Shown here piece after piece: positions 30,901 through 45,900 of a DNA stretch of 64,000 nt (position 1 is its first letter; every line of letters begins with the position of its first letter). Origin of the DNA: Eledone cirrhosa (taxonomy: Eukaryota > Mollusca > Cephalopoda > Octopoda > Eledonidae). A program made the position numbers and the translations under genes. Where the stretch lies: NCBI GenBank assembly GCA_964016885.1, contig OZ024740.1, forward strand, positions 10,101,550 through 10,165,549, read 5' to 3'. The notes below the pieces were generated by a model. It was not told the DNA's origin. It did not search any database and saw only the letters and a program-made list of their open reading frames with translations.

Positions 30901-33900
30901 TATAGGTGTTATAGTATAGAGTGTATATAGGTGTTATAGTATAGAGTGTGTATAGGTGTTATAGTATAGAGTGTATATAGGTTTATAGTATAGAGTGTAT
31001 ATAGGGTTATAGTATAGAGTGTATATAGGTGTTATAGTATAGAGTGTATATAGGGTTATAGTATAGAGTGTATATAGGTGTTATAGTATAGAGTGTATAT
31101 AGGGTTATAGTATAGAGTATACATAGGTGTTATAGTATAGAGTGTATATAGGGTTATAGTATAGAGTGTATATAGGGTTATAGTATAGAGTGTATATAGG
31201 TGTTATAGTATAGAGTGTATATAGGGTTATAGTATAGAGTGTATATGGGGTTATAGTATAGAGTGTATATAGGTGTTATAGTATAGAGTGTATATAGGTG
31301 TTATAGTATAGAGTGTATATAGGGTTATAGTATAGTGTATATAGGGTTATAGTATAGATTGTATATAGGTGTTATAGTATAGAGTGTATATAGGTGTTAT
31401 AGTATAGAGTGTATATAGGGTTATAGTATAGAGTGTATATAGGGTTATAGTATAGAGTGTATATAGGTGTTATAGTATAGAGTGTATATAGGTGTTATAG
31501 TATAGAGTGTATATAGGGTTATAGTATAGAGTGTATATAGGGTTATAGTATAGAGTGTGTATAGGTGTTATAGTATAGAGTGTATATAGGGTTATAGTAT
31601 AGAGTGTATATAGGTGTTATAGTATAGAGTGTATATAGGTGTTATAGTATAGAGTGTATATAGGTGTTATAGTATAGAGTGTGTATAGGTGTTATAGTAT
31701 AGAGTGTATATAGGGTTATAGTATAGAGTGTATATAGGGTTATAGTATAGAGTGTATATAGGGTTATAGTATAGAGTGTATATAGGGTTATAGTATAGAG
31801 TGTATATAGGTGTTATAGTATAGAGTGTATATAGGGTTATAGTATAGAGTATACATAGGTGTTATAGTATAGAGTGTATATAGGGTTATAGTATAGAGTG
31901 TATATAGGGGTTATAGTATAGAGTGTATATAGGGTTATAGTATAGAGTGTATATAGGTGTTATAGTATAGAGTGTATATATGGTTATAATATAGAGTATA
32001 CATAGGTGTTATAGTATAGAGTGTATATAGGGTTATAGTATAGAGTGTATATAGGTGTTATAGTATAGAGTATATATAGGTGTTATAGTATAGAGTGTAT
32101 ATAGGTGTTATAGTATAAAGTGTATATAGGGTTATAGAATAAAGTGTATATAGGGTTATAGTATAGAGTGTATATAGGGTTATAGTATAGAGTGTATATA
32201 GGGTTATAGTATAGAGTGTATATAGGTGTTATAGTATAGAGTATATATAGGTATTAGAGTATAGAGTGTATATAGGTGTTATAGTATAGAGTGTATATAG
32301 GGTTATAGTATAGAGTGTATATAGGGGTTATAGTATAAAGTGTATATAGGGTTATAGTATAGAGTGTATATAGGTGTTATAGTATAGAGTGTATATAGGT
32401 GTTATAGTATAGAGTGTATATAGGGTTATAGTATAGAGTGTATATAGGAGTTATAGTATAGAGTGTATAGAGGGTTATAGTATAGAGTGTATATAGGGTT
32501 ATAGTATAAAGTGTATATAGGGTTATAGTATAGAGTGTATATAGGGTTATAGTATAGAGTGTATATAGGGTTATAGTATACAGTGTATATAGGTGTTATA
32601 GTATAGAGTGTATATAGGTGTTATAGTATAGAGTGTATATAGGGTTATAGTATAGAATGTATATAGGGTTATAGTATAGAGTGTGTATAAGTGTTATAGT
32701 ATAGAGTGTATATAGGGTTATAGTATAGAGTGTATATAGGTGTTATAGTATAGAGTGTATATAGGTGTTATAGTATAGAGTGTATATAGGGTTATAGTAT
32801 AGAGTGTATATAGGGTTATAGTATAGAGTGTATATAGGTGTTATAGTATAGAGTGTATATAGGGTTATAGTATAGAGTGTATATAGGGTTATAGTATAGA
32901 TTGTATATAGGTGTTATAGTATAGAGTGTATATAGGTGTTATAGTATAGAGTGTATATAGGGTTATAGTATAGAGTGTATATAGGGTTATAGTATAGAGT
33001 GTATATAGGTGTTATAGTATAGAGTGTATATAGGTGTTATAGTATAGAGTGTATATAGGGTTATAGTATAGAGTGTATATAGGGTTATAGTATAGAGTGT
33101 GTATAGGTGTTATAGTATAGAGTGTATATAGGGTTATAGTATAGAGTGTATATAGGGTTATAGTATAGAGTGTATATAGGTGTTATCGTATAGAGTGTAT
33201 ATAGGGTTATAGTATAGAGTGTATATAGGGTTATAGTATAGAGTGTATATAGGGTTATAGTATAGAGTGTATATAGGGTAATAGTATAGAGTGTATATAG
33301 GTGTTATGGTATAGAGTGTATATAGGGTTATAGTATAGAGTATAATAGGTGTTATAGTATAGAGTGTATATAGGTGTTATAGTATAGAGTGTGTATAGGT
33401 GTTATAGTATAGAGTGTATATAGGGTTATAGTATAGAGTGTATATAGGGTTATAGTATAGATTGTATATAGGTGTTATAGTATAGAGTGTATATAGGTGT
33501 TATAGTATAGAGTGTATATAGGGTTATAGTATAGAGTGTATATAGGGTTATAGTATAGATTGTATATAGGTGTTATAGTATAGAGTGTATATAGGTGTTA
33601 TAGTATAGAGTGTATATAGGGTTATAGTATAGAGTGTATATAGGGTTATAGTATAGAGTGTATATAGGTGTTATAGTATAGAGTGTATATAGGTGTTATA
33701 GTATAGAGTGTGTATAGGTGTTATAGTATAGAGTGTATATAGGGTTATAGAAGAGAGTGTATATAGGGTTATAGTATAGAGTGTATACAGGTGTTATAGT
33801 ATAGAGTGTATATAGGGTTATAGTATAGAGTGTATATAGGGTTTTAGTATAGAGTGTATATAGGGTTATAGTATAGAGTGTATATAGGCTTATAGTATAG

Positions 33901-36900
33901 AGTGTATATAGGTGTTATAGTATAGAGTGTATATAGGGTTATAGTATAGAGTATACATAGGTGTTATAGTATAGAGTGTATATAGGTGTTATAGTATAGA
34001 GTGTATATAGGGTTATAGTATAGAGTGTATATAGGTGTTATAGTATAGAGTGTATATAGGGTTATAGTATAGAGTGTATATAGGTGTTACAGTATAGAGT
34101 ATATATAGGTGTTATAGTATAGAGTGTATATAGGTGTTATAGTATAAAGTGTATATAGGGTTATAGTATAAAGTGTATATAGGGTTATAGTATAGAGTGT
34201 ATATAGGGTTATAGTATAGAGTGTATATAGGTTTATAGTATAGAGTGTATATAGGTGTTATAGTATAGAGTATATATAGGTATTATAGTATAGAGTGTAT
34301 ATAGGTGTTATAGTATAGAGTGTATATAGGGTTATAGTATAGAGTGTATATAGGGTTATACTATAAAGTGTATATAGTGTTATAGTATAGAGTGTATATA
34401 GGTGTTATAGTATAGAGTGTATATAGGTGTTATAGTATAGAGTGTATATAGGGTTATAGTATAGAGTGTATATAGGTGTTATAGTATAGAGTGTATATAG
34501 GGTTATAGTATAAAGTGTATATAGGGTTATAGTATAGAGTGTATATAGGGTTATAGTATAGAGTGTATATAGGGTTATAGTATAGAGTGTATATAGGTGT
34601 TATAGTATAGAGTGTATATAGGGTTATAGTATAGAGTGTATATAGGGTTATAGTATAGAGTGTATATAGGTGTTATAGTATAGAGTGTATATAGGGTTAT
34701 AGTATAGAGTGTATATAGGGTTATAGTATAGAGTGTATATAGGTGTTATAGTATAGAGTGTATATAGGTGTTATAGTATAGAGTGTATATAGGGTTATAG
34801 TATAGAGTGTATATAGGGTTATAGTATAGAGTGTATATAGGTGTTATAGTATAGAGTGTATATAGGTGTTATAGTATAAAGTGTATATAGGGTTATAGTA
34901 TAAAGTGTATATAGGGTTATAGTATAGAGTGTATATAGGGTTATAGTATAGAGTGTATATAGGGTTATAGTATAGAGTGTATATAGGTCTTATAGTATAG
35001 AGTATATATAGGTGTTATAGTATAGAGTGTATATAGGGTTATAGTATAAAGTGTATATAGGGTTATAGTATAGAGTGTATATAGGTGTTATAGTATATGG
35101 TATATATAGGTGTTATAGTATAGAGTGTATATAGGTGTTATAGTATAGAGTGTATATAGGGTTATAGTATAGAGTGTATATAGGGTTCATAGTATAAAGT
35201 GTATATAGGGTTATAGTATAGAGTGTATATAGGTGTTATAGTATAGAGTGTATATAGGTGTTATAGTATAGAGTGTATATAGGGTTATAGTATAGAGTGT
35301 ATATAGGTGTTATAGTATAGAGTGTATATAGGGTTATAGTATAGAGTGTATATAGGGTTATAGTATAAAGTGTATATAGGGTTATAGTATAGAGTGTATA
35401 TAGGGTTATAGTATAGAGTGTATATAGGGTTTAGTATTAGAGTGTATATAGGTGTTATAGTATAGAGTGTATATAGGGTTATAGTATAGAGTGTATATAG
35501 GGTTATAGTATAGAGTGTATATAGGTGTTATAGTATAGAGTGTATATAGGGTTATAGTATAGAGTGTATATAGGGTTATAGTATAGAGTGTATATAGGGT
35601 TATAGTATAGAGTGTATATAGGGTTATAGTATAGAGTGTATATAGGGTTATAGTATAGAGTGTATATAGGGTTATAGTATAGAGTGTATATAGGGTTATA
35701 GTATAGAGTGTATATAGGTGTTATAGTATAGAGTGTATATAGGGTTATAGTATAGAGTGTATAGAGGGTTATAGTATAGAGTGTATATAGGTGTTATAGT
35801 ATAGAGTGTATATAGGTGTTTTAGTATAAAGTGTATATAGGGTTATAGTATAAAGTGTATATAGGGTTATAGTATAGATGTATATAGGGTTTATAGTATA
35901 GAAGTGTATATAGGGTTATAGTATAGAGTGTATATAGGTGTTATAGTATAGAGTATATATAGGTGTTATAGTATAGAGTGTATATAGGTGTTATAGTATA
36001 GAGTGTATATAGGGTTATAGTATAAAGTGTATATAGGGTTATAGTATAAAGTGTATATACGGTTATAGTATAGAGTGTATATAGGGTTATAGTATAGAGT
36101 GTATATAGGGTTATAGTATAGAGTGTATATAGGTGTTATAGTATAGAGTGTATATAGGGTTATAGTATAGAGTGTATAGAGGGTTATAGTATAGAGTGTA
36201 TATAGGTGTTATAGTATAGAGTGTATATAGGTGTTATAGTATAAAGTGTATATAGGGTTATAGTATAGAGTGTATATAGGGTTATAGTATAGAGTGTATA
36301 TAGGGTTATAGTATAGAGTGTATATAGGTGTTATAGTATAGAGTATATATAGGTGTTATAGTATAGAGTGTATATAGGTGTTATAGTATAGAGTGTATAT
36401 AGGGTTATAGTATAGAGGGTATATAGGGTTATAGTATAAAGTGTATATAGGGTTATAATATAGAGTGTATATAGGTGTTATAGTATAGAGTGTATATAGG
36501 TGTTATAGTATAGAGTGTATATAGGGTTATAGTATAGAGTGTATATAGGTGTTATAGTATAGAGTGTATATAGGTGTTATAGTATAGAGTGTATATAGGG
36601 TTATAGTATAAAGTGTATATAGGGTTATAGTATAGAGTGTATATAGGGTTATAGTATAGAGTGTATATAGGGTTATAGTATAGAGTGTATATAGGTGTTA
36701 TAGTATAGAGTGTGTATAGGTGTTATAGTATAGAGTGTATATAGGGTTATAGTATAGAGTGTATATAGGGTTATAGTATAGAGTGTATATAGGTGTTATA
36801 GTATAGAGTGTATATAGGTGTTATAGTATAGAGTGTATATAGGGTTATAGTATAGAGTGTATATAGGGTTATAGTATAGAGTGTATATAGGTGTTATAGT

Positions 36901-39900
36901 ATAGAGTGTATATAGGTGTTATAGTATAAAGTGTATATAGGGTTATAGTATAAGTGTATATAGGGTTATAGTATAGAGTGTATATAGGGTTATAGTATAG
37001 AGTGTATATAGGGTTATAGTATAGAGTGTATATAGGTCTTATAGTATAGAGTATATATAGGTGTTATAGTATAGAGTGTATATAGGGTTATAGTATACAG
37101 TGTATATAGGGTTATAGTATAGAGTGTATATAGGTGTTATAGTATATGGTATATATAGGTGTTATAGTATAGAGTGTATATAGGTGTTATAGTATAGAGT
37201 GTATATAGGGTTATAGTATAGAGTGTATATAGGGTCATAGAATAAGTGAATATAGGGGTATAGTATAGAGTGTATATAGGTGTTATAGTATAGAGTGTAT
37301 ATAGGTGTTATAGTATAGAGTGTATATAGGGTTATAGTATAGAGTGTATATAGGTGTTATAGTATAGAGTGTATATAGGGTTATAGTATAGAGTGTATAT
37401 AGGGTTATAGTATAAAGTGTATATAGGGTTATAGTATAGAGTGTATATAGGGTTAAAGTATAGAGTGTATATAGGGTTAATTATATAGAGTGTATATAGG
37501 TGTTATAGTATAGAGTGTATATAGGGTTATAGTATAGAGTGTATATAGGGTTATAGTATAGAGTGTATATAGGTGTTATAGTATAGAGTGTATATAGGGT
37601 TATAGTATAGAGTGTATATAGGGTTATAGTATAGAGTGTATATAGGGTTATAGTATAGAGTGTATATAGGGTTATAGTATAGAGTGTATATAGGGTTATA
37701 GTATTAGAGTGTATATAGGGTTATAGTATAGAGTGTATATAGGGTTATAGTATAGAGTGTATATAGGTGTTATAGTATAGAAGTGTATATAGGGTTATAG
37801 TATAGAGTGTATATAGGGTTATAGTATAGAGTGTATATAGGTGTTATAGTATAGAGTGTATATAGGTGTTATAGTATAAAGTGTATATAGGGTTATAGTA
37901 TAAAGTGTATATAGGGTTATAGTATAGAGTGTATATAGGGTTATAGTATAGAGTGTATATAGGGTTATAGTATAGAGTGTATATAGGTGTTATAGTATAG
38001 AGTGTATATAGGTGTTATAGTATAGAGTGTATATAGGTGTTATAGTATAGAGTGTATATAGGGTTATAGTATAGAGTGTATATAGGGTTATAGTATAAAG
38101 TGTATATACGGGTTATAGTATAGAGTGTATATAGGGTTATAGTATAGAGTGTATATAGGGTTATAGTATAGAGTGTATATAGGTGTTATAGTATAGAGTG
38201 TATATAGGTGTTATAGTATAGAGTGTATAGAGGGTTATAGTATAGAGTGTATATAGGGTTATAGTATAGAGTGTATATAGTGTTATAGTATAGAGTGTAT
38301 ATAGGGTTATAGTATAGAGTGTATATAGGGGTTATAGTATAGAGTGTATATAGGGTTATAGTATAGAGTGTATATAGGTGTTATAGTATAGAGTATATAG
38401 GTGTTATAGTATAGAGTGTATATAGGTGTTATAGTATAGAGTGTATATAGGGTTATAGTATAGAGGGTATATAGGGTTATAAGTATAAAGTGGTATATAG
38501 GGTTTATAAGTATAGAGTGTATATAGGTGTTATAGTATAGAGTGTATATAGGTGTTATAGTATAGAGTGTATATAGGGTTATAGTATAGAGTGTATATAG
38601 GTGTTATAGTAGAGTGTTATAGGGTATAGTATAGAGTGTATATAGGGTTATAGTATAAGTGTATATAGGGTTATAGTATAGAGTGTATATAGGGTTATAG
38701 TATAGAGTGTATATAGGGTTATAGTATAGAGTGTATATAGGTGTTATAGTATAGAGTGTGTATAGGTGTTATAGTATAGAGTGTATATAGGGTTATAGTA
38801 TAGAGTGTATATAGGGTTATAGTATAGAGTGTATATAGGTGTTATAGTATAGAGTGTATATAGGTGTTATAGTATAGAGTGTGTATAGGTGTTATAGTAT
38901 AGAGTGTATATAGGGTTATAGTATAGAGTGTATATAGGGTTATAGTATAGAGTGTATATAGGTGTTATAGTAAGAGTGTATATAGGGTTATAGTATAGAT
39001 GTATATAGGGTTTTAGTATAGAGTGTATATAGGGTTATAGTATAGAGTGTATATAGGCTTATAGTATAGAGTGTATATAGGTGTTATAGTATAGAGTGTA
39101 TATAGGGTTATAGTATAGAGTATACATAGGTGTTATAGTATAGAGTGTATATAGGTGTTATAGTATAGAGTGTATATAGGGTTATAGTATAGAGTGTATA
39201 TAGGTGTTATAGTATAGAGTGTATATAGGGTTATAGTATAGAGTGTATATAGGTGTTGTAGTATAGAGTATATATAGGAGTTATAGTATAGAGTGTATAT
39301 AGGTGTTATAGTATAAAGTGTATATAGGGTTATAGTATAAAGTGTATATAGGGTTAAAGTATAGAGTGTATATAGGGTTATAGTATAGAGTGTATATAGG
39401 TTTATAGTATAGAGTGTATATAGGTGTTATAGTATAGAGTATATATAGGTATTATAGTATAGAGTGTATATAGGTGTTATAGTATAGAGTGTATATAGGG
39501 TTATAGTATAGAGTGTATATAGGGTTATAGTATAAAGTGTATATAGTGTTATAGTATAGAGTGTATATAGGTGTTATAGTATAGAGTGTATATAGGTGTT
39601 ATAGTATAGAGTGTATATAGGGTTATAGTATAGAGTGTATATAGGTGTTATAGTATAGAGTGTATATAGGGTTATAGTATAGAGTGTATATAGGTGTTAT
39701 AGTATAGAGTATATATAGGTGTTATAGTATAGAGTGTATATAGGTGTTATAGTATAAAGTGTATATAGGGTTATAGTATAAAGTGTATATAGGGTTATAG
39801 TATAGAGTGTATAGGGTTATAGTATAGAGTGTATATAGGTTTATAGTATAGAGTGTATATAGGTGTTATAGTATAGAGTTATATAGGTGTTATAGTATAG

Positions 39901-42900
39901 AGTGTATATAGGTGTTATAGTATAGAGTGGTATATAGGGTTATAGTATAGAGTGTATATAGGGTTATACTATAAAGTGTATATAGTGTTATAGTATAGAG
40001 TGTATATAGGTGTTATAGTATAGAGTGTATATAGGTGTTATAGTATAGAGTGTATATAGGGTTATAGTATAGAGTGTATATAGGTGTTTATAGTATAGAG
40101 TGTATATAGGGTTATAGTATAAAGTGTATATAGGGTTATAGTATAGAGTGTATATAGGGTTATAGTATAGAGTGTATATAGGGTTACAGTATAGAGTGTA
40201 TATAGGTGTTATAGTATAGAGTGTATATAGGGTTATAGTATAGAGTGTATATAGGGTTATAGTATAGAGTGTATATAGGTGTTATAGTATAGAGTGTATA
40301 TAGGGTTATAGTATAGAGTGTATATAGGGTTATAGTATAGAGTGTATATAGGTGTTATAGTATAGAGTGTATATAGGTGTTATAGTATAGAGTGTATATA
40401 GGGTTTATAGTATAGAGTGTATATAGGGTTATAGTATAGAGTGTATATAGGTGTTATAGTATAGAGTGTATATAGGTGTTATAGTATAAAGTGTATATAG
40501 GGTTATAGTATAAAGTGTATATAGGGTTATAGTATAGAGTGTATATAGGGTTATAGTATAGAGTGTATATAGGGTGTATAGTATAGAGTGTATATAGGTC
40601 TTATAGTATAGAGTATATATAGGTGTTATAGTATAGAGTGTATATAGGGTTATAGTATAGAGTGTATATATGGGTTATAGTATAGAGTGTATATAGGTGT
40701 TATAGTATATGGTATATATAGGTGTTATAGTATAGAGTGTATATAGGTGTTATAGTATAGAGTGTATATAGGGTTATAGTATAGAGTGTATATAGGGTCA
40801 TAGTATAAAGTGAATATAGGGGTATAGTATAGAGTGTATATAGGTGTTATAGTATAGAGTGTATATAGGTGTTATAGTATAGAGTGTATATAGGGTTATA
40901 GTATAGAGTGTATATAGGTGTTATAGTATAGAGTGTATATAGGGTTATAGTATAGAGTGTATATAGGGTTATAGTATAAAGTGTATATAGGGTTATAGTA
41001 TAGAGTGTATATAGGGTTAAAGTATAGAGTGTATATAGGGTTAATTATATAGAGTGTATATAGGTGTTATAGTATAGAGTGTATATAGGGTTATAGTATA
41101 GAGTGTATATAGGGTTATAGTATAGAGTGTATATAGGTGTTATAGTATAGAGTGTATATAGGGTTATAGTATAGAGTGTATATAGGGTTATAGTATAGAG
41201 TGTATATAGGTGTTATAGTATAGAGTGTATATAGGTGTTATAGTATAGAGTGTATATAGGGTTATAGTATAGAGTGTATAGAGGGTTATAGTATAGAGTG
41301 TATATAGGTGTTATAGTATAGAGTGTATATAGGTGTTATAGTATAAAGTGTATATAGGGTTATAGTATAAAGTGTATATAGGGTTATAGTATAGAGTGTA
41401 TATAGGGTTATAGTATAGAGTGTATATAGGGTTATAGTATAGAGTGTATATAGGTGTTATAGTATAGAGTATATATAGGTGTTATAGTATAGAGTGTATA
41501 TAGGTGTTATAGTATAGAGTGTATATAGGGTTATAGTATAAAGTGTATATAGGGTTATAGTATAAAGTGTATATAGGGTTATAGTATAGAGTGTATATAG
41601 GTGTTATAGTATAGAGTGTATATAGGTGTTATAGTATAGAGTGTATATAGGGTTATAGTATAGAGTGTATATAGGTGTTATAGTATAGAGTGTATATAGG
41701 GTTATAGTATAGAGTGTATATAGGGTTATAGTATAGAGTGTATATAGGTGTTATAGTATAGAGTATATATAGGTGTTATAGTATAGAGTGTATATAGGTG
41801 TTATAGTATAAAGTGTATATAGGGTTATAGTATAGAGTGTATATAGGGTTATAGTATAGAGTGTATATAGGGTTATAGTATAGAGTGTATATAGGTTTTA
41901 TAGTATAGAGTATATATAGGTGTTATAGTATAGAGTGTATATAGGTGTTATAGTATAGAGTGTATATAGGGTTATAGTATAGAGGGTATATAGGGTTATA
42001 GTATAAAGTGTATATAGGGTTATAATATAGAGTGTATATAGGTGTTATAGTATAGAGTGTATATAGGTGTTATAGTATAGAGTGTATATAGGGTTATAGT
42101 ATAGAGTGTATATAGGTGTTATAGTATAGAGTGTATATAGGGTTATAGTATAGAGTGTATATAGGGTTATAGTATAAAGTGTATATAGGGTTATAGTATA
42201 GAGTGTATATAGGGTTATAGTATAGAGTGTATATAGGGTTATAGTATAGAGTGTATATAGGTGTTATAGTATAGAGTGTGTATAGGTGTTATAGTATAGA
42301 GTGTATATAGGGTTATAGTATAGAGTGTATATAGGGTTATAGTATAGAGTGTATATAGGTGTTATAGTATAGAGTGTATATAGGTGTTATAGTATAGAGT
42401 GTGTATAGGTGTTATAGTATAGAGTGTATATAGGGTTATAGTATAGAGTGTATATAGGGTTATAGTATAGAGTGTATATAGGTGTTATAGTATAGAGTGT
42501 ATATAGGGTTATAGTATAGAGTGTATATAGGGTTTTAGTATAGAGTGTATATAGGGTTATAGTATAGAGTGTATATAGGCTTATAGTATAGAGTGTATAT
42601 AGGTGTTATAGTATAGAGTGTATATAGGGTTATAGTATAGAGTATACATAGGTGTTATAGTATAGAGTGTATATAGGTGTTATAGTATAGAGTGTATATA
42701 GGGTTATAGTATAGAGTGTATATAGGTGTTATAGTATAGAGTGTATATAGGGTTATAGTATAGAGTGTATATAGGTGTTGTAGTATAGAGTATATATAGG
42801 TGTTATAGTATAGAGTGTATATAGGTGTTATAGTATAAAGTGTATATAGGGTTATAGTATAAAGTGTATATAGGGTTAAAGTATAGAGTGTATATAGGGT

Positions 42901-45900
42901 TATAGTATAGAGTGTATATAGGTTTATAGTATAGAGTGTATATAGGTGTTATAGTATAGAGTATATATAGGTATTATAGTATAGAGTGTATATAGGTGTT
43001 ATAGTATAGAGTGTATATAGGGTTATAGTATAGAGTGTATATAGGGTTATAGTATAAAGTGTATATAGTGTTATAGTATAGAGTGTATATAGGTGTTATA
43101 GTATAGAGTGTATATAGGTGTTATAGTATAGAGTGTATATAGGGTTATAGTACAGAGTGTATATAGGTGTTATAGTATAGAGTGTATATAGGGTTATAGT
43201 ATAAAGTGTATATAGGGTTATAGTATAGAGTGTATATAGGGTTATAGTATAGAGTGTATATAGGGTTATAGTATAGAGTGTATATAGGTGTTATAGTATA
43301 GAGTGTATATAGGGTTATAGTATAGAGTGTATATAGGGTTATAGTATAGAGTGTATATAGGTGTTATAGTATAGAGTGTATATAGGGTTATAGTATAGAG
43401 TGTATATAGGGTTATAGTATAGAGTGTATATAGGTGTTATAGTATAGAGTGTATATTGGTGTTATAGTATAGAGTGTATATAGGGTTATAGTATAGAGTG
43501 TATATAGGGTTATAGTATAGAGTGTATATAGGTGTTATAGTATAGAGTGTATATAGGTGTTATAGTATAAAGTGTATATAGGGTTATAGTATAAAGTGTA
43601 TATAGGGTTATAGTATAGAGTGTATATAGGGTTATAGTATAGAGTGTATATAGGGTTATAGTATAGAGTGTATATAGGTCTTATAGTATAGAGTATATAT
43701 AGGTGTTATAGTATAGAGTGTATATAGGGTTATAGTATAATAGTATAGAGTGTATATAGGGTTATAGTATAGAGTGTATATAGGTGTTATAGTATATGTT
43801 ATATATAGGTGTTATAGTATAGAGTGTATATAGGTGTTATAGTATATGGTATATATAGGTGTTATAGTATAGAGTGTATATAGGTGTTATAGTATAGAGT
43901 GTATATAGGGTTATAGTATAGAGTGTATATAGGGTCATAGTATAAAGTGTATATAGGGTTATAGTATAGAGTGTATATAGGTGTTATAGTATAGAGTGTA
44001 TATAGGTGTTATAGTATAGAGTGTATATAGGGTTATAGTATAGAGTGTATATAGGTGTTATAGTATAGAGTGTATATAGGGTTATAGTATAGAGTGTATA
44101 TAGGGTTATAGTATAAAGTGTATATAGGGTTATAGTATAGAGTGTATATAGGGTTAAAGTATAGAGTGTATATAGGGTTAATTATATAGAGTGTATATAG
44201 GTGTTATAGTATAGAGTGTATATAGGGTTATAGTATAGAGTGCATATAGGGTTATAGTATAGAGTGTATATAGGTGTTATAGTATAGAGTGTATATAGGG
44301 TTATAGTATAGAGTGTATATAGGGTTATAGTATAGAGTGTATATAGGTGTTATAGTATAGAGTGTATATAGGTGTTATAGTATAGAGTGTATATAGGGTT
44401 ATAGTATAGAGTGTATAGAGGGTTATAGTATAGAGTGTATATAGGTGTTATAGTATAGAGTGTATATAGGTGTTATAGTATAAAGTGTATATAGGGTTAT
44501 AGTATAAAGTGTATATAGGGTTATAGTATAGAGTGTATATAGGGATATAGTATAGAGTGTATATAGGGTTATAGTATAGAGTGTATATAGGTGTTATAGT
44601 ATAGAGTATATATAGGTGTTATAGTATAGAGTGTATATAGGTGTTATAGTATAGAGTGTATATAGGGTTATAGTATAAAGTGTATATAGGGTTATAGTAT
44701 AAAGTGTATATAGGGTTATAGTATAAAGTGTATATAGTGTTAAAGTATAGAGTGTATATAGGTGTTATAGTATAGAGTGTATATAGGTGTTATAGTATAG
44801 AGTGTATATAGGGTTATAGTATAGAGTGTATATAGGTGTTATAGTATAGAGTGTATATAGGGTTATAGTATAGAGTGTATATAGGGTTATAGTATAAAGT
44901 GTATATAGGGTTATAGTATAGAGTGTATATAGGGTTATAGTATAGAGTGTATATAGGGTTATAGTATAGAGTGTATATAGGGTTATAGTATAGAGTATAT
45001 ATAGGTGTTATAGTATAGAGTGTATATAGGTGTTATAGTATAGAGTGTATATAGGGTTATAGTATAAAGTGTATATAGGGTTATAGTATAGAGTGTATAT
45101 AGGGTTATAGTATAGAGTGTATATAGGGTTATAGTATAAAGTGTATATAGGGTTATAGTATAGAGTGTATATAGGGTTATAGTATAGAGTGTATATAGGG
45201 TTATAGTATAGAGTGTATATAGGGTTATAGTATAGAGTGTATATAGGTGTTATAGTATAAAGTGTATATAGGGTTATAGTATAGAATGTATATAGGGTTA
45301 TAGTATAGAGTGTATATAGGGTTATAGTATAGAGTGTATATAGGGTTATAGTATAAAGTGTATATAGGGTTATAGTATAGAGTGTATATAGGTGTTATAG
45401 TATAGAGTGTATATAGGGTTATAGTATAAAGTGTATATAGGGTTATAGTATAGAGTGTATATAGGGTTATAGTATAAAGTGTATATAGGGTTATAGTATA
45501 GAGTGTATATAGGGTTATAGTATAGAGTGTATATACGGTTATAGTATAGAGTGTATATAGGGTTATAGTATAGAGTGTATATAGGTGTTATAGTATAGAG
45601 TGTATATAGGTGTTATAGTATAGAGTGTATATAGGGTTATAGTATAAAGTGTATATAGGGTTATAGTATAGAGTGTATATAGGGTTATAGTATAGAGTGT
45701 ATATAGGGTTATAGTATAGAGTGTATATAGGGTTATAGTATAGAGTGTATATAGGTGTTATAGTATAGAGTGTATATAGGTGTTATAGTATAGAGTGTAT
45801 ATCGGTGTTATAGTATAGAGTGTATATAGGTGTTATAGTATAGAGTGTATATCGGTGTTATAGTATAGAGTGTATATAGGTGTTATAGTATAGAGTGTAT

